Shown here piece after piece: positions 8,875 through 17,654 of a stretch of DNA of 59,854 bases. The stretch spans positions 1 through 59,854 of the forward strand of contig DASQDR010000080.1 in assembly GCA_035634055.1 (NCBI GenBank). Direction: 5' to 3'. How positions within the stretch are numbered: position 1 is the stretch's first letter; every line of letters starts with the position of its first letter. The notes under the pieces are model-generated. The model was not told the origin of the DNA. It was given only the letters and a program-made list of their open reading frames with translations, and ran no database searches. Source of the stretch: JAICTV01 sp035634055 (GTDB lineage: Bacteria; Planctomycetota; Phycisphaerae; Tepidisphaerales; Tepidisphaeraceae). The translations under genes were made by a program, and so were the position numbers.

Positions 8875-9016
8875 CGCAATACGCACGAGGAGTGCTGACC
8901 GGCGCGACGCTTGGCGCACCACAAGACGGCAAGAAAGCCTCGCCCCAACGCGCGATTACCAGGCCCGGGCACGTAAGCCCGCGTGCCCCTGCGCCGCGCG
9001 GCGGCAGCGGCTTCGA

Positions 9017-10498
9017 TCAGGCTAACAGGTCCTCGATCGTCGCGACCGAGTCGGTGCCGGTGTCGATCTGCGCGTGGTCGGTGCCGACGCCGCCGTGGAG
9101 GTTGTCGGCGGCGCCGTTGCGGGAGTAGAAGTAGTCGTCCCCGCCCTGGCCGAAGTAGGTGTTGTTGCCGGCCTCGCCCCACATGCGATCGGTGGAGGAG
9201 CCGCCGTCGAGGGCATCGTTTCCCTCGCCGCCGTAGAGGCGGTCCTTGCCCGGCTCGCCGAACAGGCGGTCGTGCGAACCGTTGCCGTTGATGCGATCGT
9301 TCCCCAGCCCGCCGAAGAGGCGGTCCTTTCCCGCGCCGCCGGTGATGGTGTCCGCCCCGTCGCCGCCCTGCACGTGGTCGGCGCCGATGCCGGCGTCGAC
9401 GTACGCGCCGAGGGTGACGCCGGCGCCGAGGGTGATCGAGTCGTCGCCGTCGGACCCGTAGATCTCGATGCCGGTCACGCCGCTGCCGGAGAGCGTGGTG
9501 GACGTGGCGTTGCGCGTGATCGTGTACGCGCCGCCGGAGAACGTCACGCTGATCGAGTCAATGCCGGCCGTTCCCTCCACCTTCAGCACGCCGTTGGTGA
9601 TCGTCGCGAAGATCGGCACGAAGGCAGAGGGCGTGAAATCCATCTTCACGTTCTGCGCGCCCACGAGGACGTTGTCAGTGGTGATCGTCCCGCCCAGCGC
9701 GGTTGCGGTGCCGGTGACGGTGTAGGTGCCGGGCGCGAGCTTCAGGCTGTAACCGCCGCTCGGCCAGGTCTCGGTGGAGAAGGTGGCGTTGTCGCTCTTG
9801 CGCTTGGCGGTGATGGCAACGCCGCCAAGGCCTTCGCCGGGGGTGTAGAAGTCATCGTCGGTGGTCGCGTCGGTGTAGGCGACGCCGGTGAGGTAGTAAT
9901 CGTTGCTGCGGGCGGCGAAGTCCTCGCTGGCGACGACGCCGTTCATCCCGCCCCACCCGCCCGTCAGCACCCCCACGCCGATCTCGCGCTGGTTGCCGTC
10001 CATGATGTTGATGCGGTGCCCGCGGTTCTCGACCGTGAAGTCCTCGAACAGGTCCGAGTGCAGTTGCGCGGTGACGGCCGTCAGGTCCGGCGTCCAGCTC
10101 ATGCTGCGCATCGCCAGGTTCTCGGCGTAGGTCCACGTGTCGTTCACCGGGAAGTTATAGCCCGCGGCGGCCATGCGCGATTGCGGGTTGGACTTGCCCT
10201 CGCCGGTGTGGCTGAAGGTGTCGGTGTCGATCATCCACTGCGTGTGCTTGCGGGCGGCGTCGTTGAGCAGCGGGTTGATCGCCAGCGGCTGCTTGGGCGC
10301 CGAAGAGATGGTGCCGGCCGGCAGGTGCTCGTTCAGCGCGATGTTGTGCCGCGCCGCCTCGGCGGTCGGGTTGGCGCGGGCGCGGTTGAGCAACTCGACG
10401 AGGTACTGGTCGTACGCGGTCGGAATCGCAGCCGCCAACAGCCGGCGGGATTCCAGGGGCAACATCTGCGCGGGGACCGGGCGGGGGCGGTACGTCAT
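9017..10498 (-). CDS. Secreted CAP-domain protein with RTX calcium-binding repeats
   Basis: A 493-residue exoprotein. The N-terminus carries LPLESRRLLAAA (residues 13-24), the motif found at the start of many large planctomycete surface proteins in place of a classical signal peptide. Residues about 27-215 form a CAP/SCP domain (LVELLNRARANP, HTQWMIDTDTFSHTG, TYAENLA, GHRINIMDGNQREIGVG). A carboxypeptidase-regulatory-like or Ig-like stretch follows (GVAITAKRKSDNA). From about 355 there are RTX-type nonapeptides (GGDGADTITGGAGKDRLFGG, GGEGNDALDGG) that should bind calcium in the medium. Function of bacterial CAP proteins is mostly unknown. Some late repeats are degenerate (GEAGNNTYFGQGG). Confidence in the architecture is high. 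Confidence 0.9.
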   Translation of the reverse strand: MTYRPRPVPAQMLPLESRRLLAAAIPTAYDQYLVELLNRARANPTAEAARHNIALNEHLPAGTISSAPKQPLAINPLLNDAARKHTQWMIDTDTFSHTGEGKSNPQSRMAAAGYNFPVNDTWTYAENLAMRSMSWTPDLTAVTAQLHSDLFEDFTVENRGHRINIMDGNQREIGVGVLTGGWGGMNGVVASEDFAARSNDYYLTGVAYTDATTDDDFYTPGEGLGGVAITAKRKSDNATFSTETWPSGGYSLKLAPGTYTVTGTATALGGTITTDNVLVGAQNVKMDFTPSAFVPIFATITNGVLKVEGTAGIDSISVTFSGGAYTITRNATSTTLSGSGVTGIEIYGSDGDDSITLGAGVTLGAYVDAGIGADHVQGGDGADTITGGAGKDRLFGGLGNDRINGNGSHDRLFGEPGKDRLYGGEGNDALDGGSSTDRMWGEAGNNTYFGQGGDDYFYSRNGAADNLHGGVGTDHAQIDTGTDSVATIEDLLA

Positions 10499-10552
10499 GG
10501 TTCTTCTATCGGCATGGGGGCGGCGACGCCGACAGGTTTAGCGCCCCCCACG

Positions 10553-10612
10553 AAGTCCGAAATCCGAAACCAGAATGACGAATCAATGACGAAGCCCGAA
10601 TGACGAAAAAAG
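10553..10612. repeat. Short CGAA-rich intergenic repeat
   Basis: An AT-richer stretch with phrases repeated in place: CGAAATCCGAAAC, AATGACGAATCAATGACGAA and CCCGAATGACGAAAA. CGAAATCCGAAAC also occurs in the element at 30541. It lies between the ligA stop and the CAP/RTX start. No function is evident. Confidence 0.5.
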
Positions 10613-10656
10613 CAGGCGCGCCGGCGCAGCTTCAATTGCACCCGCGCGCTGTCGAG

Positions 10657-12717
10657 CTACGCCTGCGCCACGCGCTGCAAAAACTGATCTTCCGTGATGA
10701 CCTCGATGCCCAGCTCTTTCGCCTTCTCCAGCTTGCTGCCAGCGGATTCGCCGGCGACGACGAAGCTGGTCTTCTTGCTCACGCTGCCCGACGCCTTGCC
10801 GCCAAGCTTCACGATCATCGCCTCGATTTCCTTGCGGTCGAACTTCGCCATCGTGCCGGTGACGACGACGGTCTTTCCCGACAGCGGCAGCGCCGCCGCC
10901 GCCTCGGGCTTCACCACTTCCATCTGCGGGTCGATCCCGACGGACTTCAGGTCCGCGATCGTCTTGCTGCCGGCCTCGCTGTGAAAGAAGTCGTGGACCG
11001 AATCGGCGATGACCGGCCCGATCTCGTTCACCTCCGCCAAGTGCTCCTGCGTCGCCGCTGCGAGCGCATCGAGGCTGCCGAAGTTGGACGCCAGGATGTA
11101 GGCGACGCGGGTGCCGACGTGGCGAATCCCCAGCCCGCCGAGCAGGCGGTCCAGCCCCTGCTGGCGGCTGCTGGCGATGTTGTCCACCACCTTCTTCGCG
11201 ACCTTCTCCCCCACCGTGCGCTTGATGATCTTGTCCCCCTGCTCCACCTCCGAGCCAAGGCTGGCGATGGTCTGGGGCGTCAGGCGGTAGAGGTCCGCGA
11301 ACGTCTTCACGTGCCCGCGCTCGACCAGTTGATCGACCAGCACGTCGCCGAGCCCCTCGATGTCCATCTGGCTGCGCTGGCAGTACCAGCGCAGCCTCTC
11401 CTTGAGCTGCGCGGGGCACGAGGGGTTCACGCAGCGGATGTAGGGCGTGTCGGCCTCCTTCTCCACCTTGCACCCGCACGACGGGCAGGTCTTGGGGGCG
11501 GTGATTGGCTTGGCGCCCTTCGGCCGCTTCTCCGGGACGGCCTGCACGACGTACGGGATCACCTCGCCCGCGCGTTCGATGACCACCGTGTCGCCCAGGC
11601 GCAGGTCCAGCCGCTGGATCTGCTCGATGTTGTGCAGCGAGACGTTGGAGACCGTGACGCCGCCGATGAAGACCGGCTCGAGCTTGCCGACCGGCGTGAG
11701 GTTGCCGCCCTTGCCCACCTGCCACTCCACGCCGTTGAGGACCGTCGGCTGCTGCTCGGTCTCGTACTTGTAGGCGATCACCCAGCGCGGCGACTTGCTG
11801 GTGGCGCCCAGGCGGTCGCGCTGCTTGAAGTCGTCGACCTTCATCACCATTCCGTCGGTCATGTAAGGGAGCTTCGGGCGGATTTTCTCGAAGTCGTGCA
11901 GGCAGCGGATCGCGTCGTCGATGCTCTCGACCCGCCACACTTCCTTCGGCAGCGGCAGGCCCCACTTGCGGAGCAGTTGCGTCCACTCCCAGTACGACTG
12001 CGCCGGCATCGGCTCGACCTGCCCCAGTCCGTGCGCCAGGAAGCGCAGGCGGCGCTTGGCAACGATCTTCGGGTCCAGCCGCCGCAGCGTGCCGGCCGTC
12101 AGGTTGCGCGGGTTGGCGTACGGCTCGTCCCCCTCCGCCTCGATCTCCTTGTTTACGCGCTGGAAGTCCTCATTGTCCATGTAGACCTCGCCGCGGACCT
12201 CCAGGATCGGTGGAGGCGCGACCTTCGCCCCGTCCTTCTGCAACGCGAGCGGGATCGACCTGATCGTGCGCGCGTTAACGGTCACGTCATCGCCCACGTT
12301 TCCGCGCCCGCGCGTTGCGCCGAGCACGAGCTGCGCGTTCTCGTAGCGCAGGCTGATCGAGGTGCCGTCGATCTTCGGCTCCAGCACGTAGGCCGGCTGC
12401 TCGCCCCCCAGCGCCTTGCGCACGCGCTCGTCGAACGCCCGCACCTCCTCCTCGCTATAGGTGTTGTCGATGCTCATCATCGGCACGGCGTGGCGGACCG
12501 GCTTCAGCTCCGTCTGCACGTCACCGCCGACGCGCTGGCTCGGCGACTCCGGCGTGACCAACGCCGGGTGCGCCGCCTCCAGTTCGACCAGTTCGTGCAT
12601 CAGCGCGTCGTATTCCCGGTCCGACATCTCCGGCCGCGCCTCGATGTAGTAAAGGTGGTTCGCGCGGTTGAGCTGCTCGCGAAGCTGCTTGATCCGTTTC
12701 TCGGCCGATGCGGGCAT
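10657..12717 (-). CDS. ligA: NAD-dependent DNA ligase
   Basis: Seals nicks in duplex DNA with NAD+ during replication and repair. All expected parts of a full-length (686-residue) LigA are present: the N-terminal Ia helices with HLYYIEARPEMSDREYD (21-37), the adenylation motif EPKIDGTS with nucleophile Lys115, RGRGNVGDD, the EVRGEVYM motif, the OB fold, a four-cysteine zinc finger (CPSCGCK, then CVNPSC), helix-hairpin-helix repeats (GGLGIRHVG) and a C-terminal BRCT domain beginning LSGKTVVVTGTMAK. No SD is visible before ATG 12717. The gene follows an unrelated hydrolase on the same strand, from which a large palindrome separates it. Confidence 0.97.
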   Translation of the reverse strand: MPASAEKRIKQLREQLNRANHLYYIEARPEMSDREYDALMHELVELEAAHPALVTPESPSQRVGGDVQTELKPVRHAVPMMSIDNTYSEEEVRAFDERVRKALGGEQPAYVLEPKIDGTSISLRYENAQLVLGATRGRGNVGDDVTVNARTIRSIPLALQKDGAKVAPPPILEVRGEVYMDNEDFQRVNKEIEAEGDEPYANPRNLTAGTLRRLDPKIVAKRRLRFLAHGLGQVEPMPAQSYWEWTQLLRKWGLPLPKEVWRVESIDDAIRCLHDFEKIRPKLPYMTDGMVMKVDDFKQRDRLGATSKSPRWVIAYKYETEQQPTVLNGVEWQVGKGGNLTPVGKLEPVFIGGVTVSNVSLHNIEQIQRLDLRLGDTVVIERAGEVIPYVVQAVPEKRPKGAKPITAPKTCPSCGCKVEKEADTPYIRCVNPSCPAQLKERLRWYCQRSQMDIEGLGDVLVDQLVERGHVKTFADLYRLTPQTIASLGSEVEQGDKIIKRTVGEKVAKKVVDNIASSRQQGLDRLLGGLGIRHVGTRVAYILASNFGSLDALAAATQEHLAEVNEIGPVIADSVHDFFHSEAGSKTIADLKSVGIDPQMEVVKPEAAAALPLSGKTVVVTGTMAKFDRKEIEAMIVKLGGKASGSVSKKTSFVVAGESAGSKLEKAKELGIEVITEDQFLQRVAQA

Positions 12718-12751
12718 GACGTGATTCTAATCGGACGAAGTGGACAAATTC

Positions 12752-12880
12752 AGCCACCGATGGGGCACCGATGGACACGATGAACAAGGAGAAGCGGGAA
12801 AGGATGAAGGATAAAAATGCCTCCCTTCATCCTTCATCCTTGCCTTGGATCGGTGTCCATCGGTGCCATATCGGTGGCTA
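12752..12880. repeat. Nested palindrome between hydrolase and ligA
   Basis: An outer inverted repeat, AGCCACCGATGGGGCACCGA plus TGGACACGAT (12752-12781), pairs with ATCGGTGTCCATCGGTGCCA plus TATCGGTGGCT (12849-12879). Inside it AAGGATGAAGGAT pairs with ATCCTTCATCCTT (12799-12845). The outer arm reaches into the TAG stop of the minus-strand hydrolase, so the element starts exactly where that gene ends. It may end transcription and also looks like a dispersed repeat unit. Confidence 0.8.
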
Positions 12881-13735
12881 GCGTGCTTCCAGCGGTTCCC
12901 AGAGCCAAGCGATAGCTTCCTCCAGTTGCCGGACGGCCTCGCCGCGGACCGGCGTGCCGTGGGTGGCGTTGGGGAGGAGGATGACGCGATTTTCCCCCGC
13001 GTAGGCGTCGACCACTCGCTTCTGGTACGCCGGCGGCACGACCTCGTCGCGATCGGCCAGCAGGAAGACGGCTCGCGCCTTCACGCGCTTCGCGTTGCCG
13101 ATGCTGTCGAGATCTTTCGGGACCTGCAGCGCTACGGGGCCGGCGGCAAGCCAGGCGTTCCACCAGCCATACTTCCCCAGGATCAGGCTGCGCAGCGGCG
13201 GCGGGTTCTGGAGGACCAGCCCGGCGACGGGCCGATTGGCGGCAACGTACAGCGCGGCCGCGGTGCCGAGGCTGTTTGCCTCGAGGAAGATCGGCCGGCC
13301 CGGCGCTCTCCGCGCGATCTCGTCATAGGCGGCCAGCGCCGCCGGTGGGATCAGCTTGAGCCGCGCCCCACCCTCGCTGCCACCATAGCCGGGATAATTC
13401 ACCACCCACGCTTGGACCGGATACCGGTGCCACCGCTGCGCCACGTACTGCGCGATTTCTTCGGCGCGGGTGGCGTTGCCGCAGAACTCCAGCACGTGCG
13501 CCGCCGGCGCGTCGGCGTCCGCCAGCGCGGGCGATCGCGCGACCCAGATCTCCAGCGCTCGCCCGCTCACCTCGATCGTGCGCCGCACCGCCCCGCCGGC
13601 ATCGATGGCGCCCTGCGGCGGGTGCAGGAGCATCCGGTCTGCCGGCCGCCCACAGGAGATCGTCACGGCGTAGATCACCAGCAGGACGGCCAACATGCCG
13701 CCCCGCCGCCACGAACACCACCGCCGGTTGCTCAT
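12878..13735 (-). CDS. Alpha/beta hydrolase, probable membrane-anchored or lipoprotein
   Basis: A predicted 285-residue alpha/beta-hydrolase-fold protein. The start is taken at ATG 13735 (MSNRRWCSWRR), just before a hydrophobic stretch, GMLAVLLVIYAVTISCG, which may be a lipoprotein signal (Cys at the end) or a membrane anchor. Candidate catalytic residues are Ser in EANSLGTA, Asp in LADRDEVVP and His in NATHGTP. The nucleophile elbow reads A-N-S-L-G, so the first Gly of the usual G-x-S-x-G is Ala. NYPGYGGSEGG is the typical oxyanion-side strand. Substrate unknown. The frame extends 13 codons further upstream but without support. Confidence 0.82.
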   Translation of the reverse strand: MSNRRWCSWRRGGMLAVLLVIYAVTISCGRPADRMLLHPPQGAIDAGGAVRRTIEVSGRALEIWVARSPALADADAPAAHVLEFCGNATRAEEIAQYVAQRWHRYPVQAWVVNYPGYGGSEGGARLKLIPPAALAAYDEIARRAPGRPIFLEANSLGTAAALYVAANRPVAGLVLQNPPPLRSLILGKYGWWNAWLAAGPVALQVPKDLDSIGNAKRVKARAVFLLADRDEVVPPAYQKRVVDAYAGENRVILLPNATHGTPVRGEAVRQLEEAIAWLWEPLEAR

Positions 13736-13848
13736 GCGGAAAGTGTACCGCGTCGGGCGCCTCCGCGCGGTCAACCCGTCAGGGTCGCGCGAACGAACGA
13801 GCCCCGCTGCGACTGTCGTCGCCGCAAGCGTGGCGTTACGATTGAAGC

Positions 13849-15039
13849 ATGGCGCTGGAGCACTGGCTGCGGCTGTCGCTGACCGACGGGATCGGGCCCA
13901 TCCTGATCCGCCGGATCGTCGATGCCGCCGGCGGCGCGGAGCCGGCGTGCGCGGCGTCTGCTGCGATGCTCCAGCGCGTCGACGGCATCGGCTCCTCCAA
14001 GGCCGCCGCCATCGCCGCCTCCATGCGCGCGGCGAAGGTCGACGAAGCGCTCGAGCGCTGCGCCAAGCTGGGCGTGGCGATCCTCTGCCCGGACGACGAC
14101 GCCTATCCCGTGCTGCTCAAGCAGATCCCCGACCCGCCGGCCGTCCTCTACGTGAAGGGGAGCTTCCAGCACCGCGACCTCAACGCGCTGGCGATCGTCG
14201 GGAGCCGCAAGTGCAGCTACTACGGCCGCGAGCAGTCCGAGCGCTTCGCTGCGCTGCTGGCGGGCGCGGGGCTGACGGTCGTTTCCGGCGGCGCGCGCGG
14301 CATCGACTCGGCCGCCCACCGCGGGGCGATGTCGCACCCGCACGGGCGGACGATCGCCGTGCTCGGCAGCGGATTGGATGTCCCCTATCCGCCGGAGAAC
14401 GCGTCGCTGTTCGAGCAGATCGCCGCGCGCGGGGCGGTCGTCAGCGAGTACCCGCTGGGCACCCCGCCGCTGCGCGACAACTTTCCGCGCCGCAACCGGA
14501 TCGTCAGCGGGCTGTCGCGCGGGGTGCTGGTCGTCGAGGCCGACGAGCGCAGCGGCGCGCTCATCACCGCCCGCCAGGCGTGCGACGACCACGGGCGAAC
14601 CGTCTTCGCGCTCCCCGGGCGCGTCGACCAGTCCACGTCCGCCGGCCCGCACCAGCTCATCCGCGACGGCGCGGTGCTGACGACGAAGCTCGAAGACATC
14701 CTCGAGAACCTCGACCCGCTGCCGGACGCCGCGCTGCAACCGACGGTCTTTTGGAACGCTGATCCGCGCCGGGGTAGCGGCAATTCGAGTGCGGATGACG
14801 CGACGGCGCGAGCGGTTCCAGCCGTCGCTCAACGGCCGGCCCCGGGAGCGTTGGCGCTGACGGATCGCCAGCACCTCATCGTCTCGAGCCTGGACGGCGC
14901 TTCGCTCCACGTCGACACGCTCATCGAGCGCACCGGGCTCAAGCCCTCGGAGATCCTTCAGGACCTCACGCTGCTGAGCTTGCGAGGGATCGTCCGGCGC
15001 GTTGACGGGCAGACGTACGCGCGGTCGGGGGCGCCATGA
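13849..15039 (+). CDS. dprA: DNA-processing protein DprA/Smf
   Basis: DprA loads RecA on incoming single strands during natural transformation. The 396 residues contain an N-terminal SAM/HhH-like part (LRLSLTDGIGPILIRRIV, VDGIGSSKAAAI), the Rossmann core (ALAIVGSRKCSYYG at about 116-129, VVSGGARGIDSAAHRGA, NRIVSGLSRGVLVVEA, SGALITARQA) and a C-terminal winged-helix region (LIVSSLDGASLHVDTLIERT) after a less conserved linker. The core is complete. It is divergent from the hydrolase and overlaps the downstream Nudix gene by ATGA, so the two are translationally coupled. No other competence gene is in view. Confidence 0.95.
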   Translation: MALEHWLRLSLTDGIGPILIRRIVDAAGGAEPACAASAAMLQRVDGIGSSKAAAIAASMRAAKVDEALERCAKLGVAILCPDDDAYPVLLKQIPDPPAVLYVKGSFQHRDLNALAIVGSRKCSYYGREQSERFAALLAGAGLTVVSGGARGIDSAAHRGAMSHPHGRTIAVLGSGLDVPYPPENASLFEQIAARGAVVSEYPLGTPPLRDNFPRRNRIVSGLSRGVLVVEADERSGALITARQACDDHGRTVFALPGRVDQSTSAGPHQLIRDGAVLTTKLEDILENLDPLPDAALQPTVFWNADPRRGSGNSSADDATARAVPAVAQRPAPGALALTDRQHLIVSSLDGASLHVDTLIERTGLKPSEILQDLTLLSLRGIVRRVDGQTYARSGAP

Positions 15040-15518
15040 ACGTCCGCCACGACATGGTTACCGTCTTCGTGGCCCGGGCCGGTGAGCGCGCTGGAGGTCG
15101 GGAATTCCTCCAGCTTCGCCGTCGCGCCGGAGACGTGATGGGCGGAACGTGGCAGACGGTCCGGGGCGGCATCGAGGCGGGGGAGACGGCGGTCGAGGCG
15201 GCGGTGCGCGAGCTGCGCGAGGAGACCGGGCTGACGGCGGCGGAGTGGTATCAGCTCAGTTCTATCGACTCGTTTTACATCGCGGCCACAGACACGATTT
15301 GGCACTGCCCGGTGCTCGTCGCGATCACGGAGCGCGAGCATTGCGTGAAACTGAACGCCGAGCACGATGACTGGCGATGGGTGCCGCAAGATCAGGTGAC
15401 CAGCGCCTTCATGTGGCCCCGGGAACGCGAGCTGATCGCCGAAACTGGCACCGAGATTTTTCGCAATAGCCCTGCCACGCACCTTCGCATTAGGCTGACC
15501 CCACACTGGCCACCGTAG
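15036..15518 (+). CDS. Nudix hydrolase
   Basis: A 160-residue cytoplasmic Nudix protein that should hydrolyse a nucleoside diphosphate linked to another group. The Nudix box GGIEAGETAVEAAVRELREE, continuing TGL, is intact, including the REXXEE metal-binding helix. The layout, with WQTVRGGIEAGE and a DDWRWVP motif in the C-terminal half, recalls dihydroneopterin triphosphate pyrophosphatase (NudB-like) enzymes, but the substrate cannot be fixed from sequence. Its ATG overlaps the dprA TGA, so it is co-expressed with dprA. Confidence 0.88.
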   Translation: MNVRHDMVTVFVARAGERAGGREFLQLRRRAGDVMGGTWQTVRGGIEAGETAVEAAVRELREETGLTAAEWYQLSSIDSFYIAATDTIWHCPVLVAITEREHCVKLNAEHDDWRWVPQDQVTSAFMWPRERELIAETGTEIFRNSPATHLRIRLTPHWPP

Positions 15519-15559
15519 CACGTTGCCGAGGGCCAACGGCATCCAAGGGAGTCACTATT

Positions 15560-17389
15560 TTGCTACAGCACGCCGCCCGGTTCGCGCTGCGTTCCCCGGT
15601 TCGGATGTTCTGGTTGGTGACGTGCGCGGCGTTGGCTTGCCCGAACCTGGTGGGATTCTCCGCCGCCGCGCGCGGAGCGGTGGTGACCGCGCGACCGGGA
15701 GCGCAGGCGGTCGAGACGACCTACCGGGCGGAGCAACTCCGCCGGTTTGTCGAAGCCGCCTCCCAGCGGCGGGTGGATGTCACCGGCATCGGCGATTCCA
15801 ACCAACTGTCCGGCGGGGACTACGGGCACGACCACGGCTTCCAGAAGGCGTGGAGCGATCAGTTCGGCATGTACGCGACAGGGGTGCTGCCGGTCAGCCC
15901 GGCCGGCAGCTTCGGCGTGTCGGGCGTGCACTACAACGCCGGGCACGCATTCTCGTCGGACCAAAACCACCCTGCGCTGCCCGCCGCTTATAAGCAGCTC
16001 GGCTTAGGGAGCCCTGAAGCTGGCGTGGCGGGATCGGGAGGCTTTGTGCCGGCGGGCGGTTCGGCGACCAATGACGCCGCGGTCTACGTCCGGTCGGTCG
16101 CACCGTTTTACGACCCGATGAGCACCCTCGCGTGGCACTCGACCTTCCACCGGTTCCCCGACGCTTCGGGAGATATCACGCCGCAGGTTCGCGGCGCCGG
16201 CCCCGCGTACGGTCCCAATGCGCTCAAGACGTACCCGACGATCACCATTCCCGCCGGCAGCGGACGCGTTGACGTCGTGCAAGCGATCCAGCCGTCGGTG
16301 TGGGCCAAAGGGGCCGGTGACTGGAAGCTGTCGCTTTATGACTACGAGGCGTCGAAGACCGGTCAGGCGGGCGGGGCCGCGCATGGGAAGCTGTTCTCAA
16401 ACTGGCAGCGCATCGAGAACGTGGACCGGACCCGCGGCGTCGCGTACTCGACGCTGCTGGCACAGGGTGGCAAGGGCGCGCTGCACGCGGCGTCGACCCT
16501 GAAGGACATCCCGGATGCATCGCTGGCCGAATGGATGCGGCAGGAAACCAAGCTTCAGAAGGTCGGTCAAGCCGACGCGATGATGCTCGTGCAGATCGAG
16601 CACGGCGGGAACGATCGCAATTACTCGGCGCCGAGCGTCGGTGACCACCCCGCGCCGAGCAACACGGGCGCGGGCTTTAGGGACAACGTCTCCGCGATCG
16701 TCGCGCGCCTCCGACAGGTGTGGGGCGATGCAGGTTACGACACCCGTAACCTGTTCTTCGCGGTCGGCCCATATCACGTCCAGCGCGATCCTTGGACGAA
16801 GGACAAGCTGGCGGAGTTCGAAACCGGGGTGATGCAGCTAGCGGACGAGACGTACAACCTTGCCGTGGTCCGCGGCACCAGGATGCTCAGCGCGCAAGCG
16901 ATGTACGCCGGTGGGTACTACCGGGAGGAAGCGGACGACGCGCACCTGAGCAGGACTGGGTACGAAGCGATCGGGCGGCTGGCCGTGAACCAGCTTACCG
17001 GGGCGCTGGCGCGGGACCGGCGGGGCTGGTCCGACGTCTCGTCAATCGCGTTCGACCTCGACCAGGACGGCTCGGCGTTCGCCCCGCAGGATCTGGTCCT
17101 GAACAACCTGACCAGCGGGCTGACCGTGTCGCCGGAAGACATCTCGGTCTGGTACGACTCGACCTTGCGGGAATTGAAGTTCACTTTCCCGGGATTGCCC
17201 GGCAACGTCCTTCCCGCGGGCAACTACCGCGCACAGCTTGCCATTGAGGACGGTAGCGCGGGCCCGTACGCGTACGAATTTATGGCGTCGCCCGTGTCCG
17301 CGCCCGAGCCGTCGGGCATCGCCATGGTCCTCGCCGCCACCGTCGCCGCCGCCACCGCGCGCCGCCGACACCGCCGCTACCAGCACTGA
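15560..17389 (+). CDS. SGNH-hydrolase-like protein with PEP-CTERM sorting tail
   Basis: A secreted protein of 609 residues if it starts at TTG 15560, supported by AAGGGAG eight bases upstream; ATG 15605 (MFWLVTCAALAC) is the alternative. The N-terminal hydrophobic region is a signal peptide. GIGDSNQL (76-83) resembles SGNH block I, HGGNDRN resembles block III (G-x-N-D), and DDAHLSRTGY resembles the final D-x-x-H block, so an esterase or carbohydrate-deacetylase-like fold is plausible. The end, APEPSGIAMVLAATVAAATA followed by RRRHRR, is a PEP-CTERM signal: motif, hydrophobic helix, basic tail. Such proteins are processed by an exosortase and sent to the envelope or matrix. Substrate unknown. 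Confidence 0.85.
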   Translation: MLQHAARFALRSPVRMFWLVTCAALACPNLVGFSAAARGAVVTARPGAQAVETTYRAEQLRRFVEAASQRRVDVTGIGDSNQLSGGDYGHDHGFQKAWSDQFGMYATGVLPVSPAGSFGVSGVHYNAGHAFSSDQNHPALPAAYKQLGLGSPEAGVAGSGGFVPAGGSATNDAAVYVRSVAPFYDPMSTLAWHSTFHRFPDASGDITPQVRGAGPAYGPNALKTYPTITIPAGSGRVDVVQAIQPSVWAKGAGDWKLSLYDYEASKTGQAGGAAHGKLFSNWQRIENVDRTRGVAYSTLLAQGGKGALHAASTLKDIPDASLAEWMRQETKLQKVGQADAMMLVQIEHGGNDRNYSAPSVGDHPAPSNTGAGFRDNVSAIVARLRQVWGDAGYDTRNLFFAVGPYHVQRDPWTKDKLAEFETGVMQLADETYNLAVVRGTRMLSAQAMYAGGYYREEADDAHLSRTGYEAIGRLAVNQLTGALARDRRGWSDVSSIAFDLDQDGSAFAPQDLVLNNLTSGLTVSPEDISVWYDSTLRELKFTFPGLPGNVLPAGNYRAQLAIEDGSAGPYAYEFMASPVSAPEPSGIAMVLAATVAAATARRRHRRYQH

Positions 17390-17501
17390 CACGACCGGCT
17401 TCAATCCGCCTGACCCAAGCCCGCGCCAGCTATCCCGCTGCGTCCGCGGCTTCCCGCCGCATCGCTTCGTCGCGGCACCGCCCTCCGCACCCCACCGCTC
17501 C

Positions 17502-17531
17502 TTGGCCTCGTCGGCGCGTCGCAGCTAGAAT
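17502..17531 (+). promoter_or_regulatory. Putative promoter of the Ppx-kinase cluster
   Basis: TTGGCC (17502-17507) and TAGAAT (17526-17531) are 18 bases apart. The -10 matches the consensus at 5 of 6 positions, the -35 only partly. It precedes the ppx gene by about 120 nt, in an intergenic region with no other gene. Low certainty. Confidence 0.35.
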
Positions 17532-17654
17532 GAAGCCGGATCTTGACGCGTTCTTCATGGACTCGGGGTACTTCCACGGAACGGATTCATGTCGGGCCTA
17601 CAAGTGCTTTCATCCCGTCGAGCGCACCCCGCTCACGCTGCCGCGCGGCAGTCA

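Noticed and set aside
8729..9016. Short plus-strand frames in this gap
   Set aside because: No SD or conserved motif; the gap holds a hairpin and otherwise nothing I can support.
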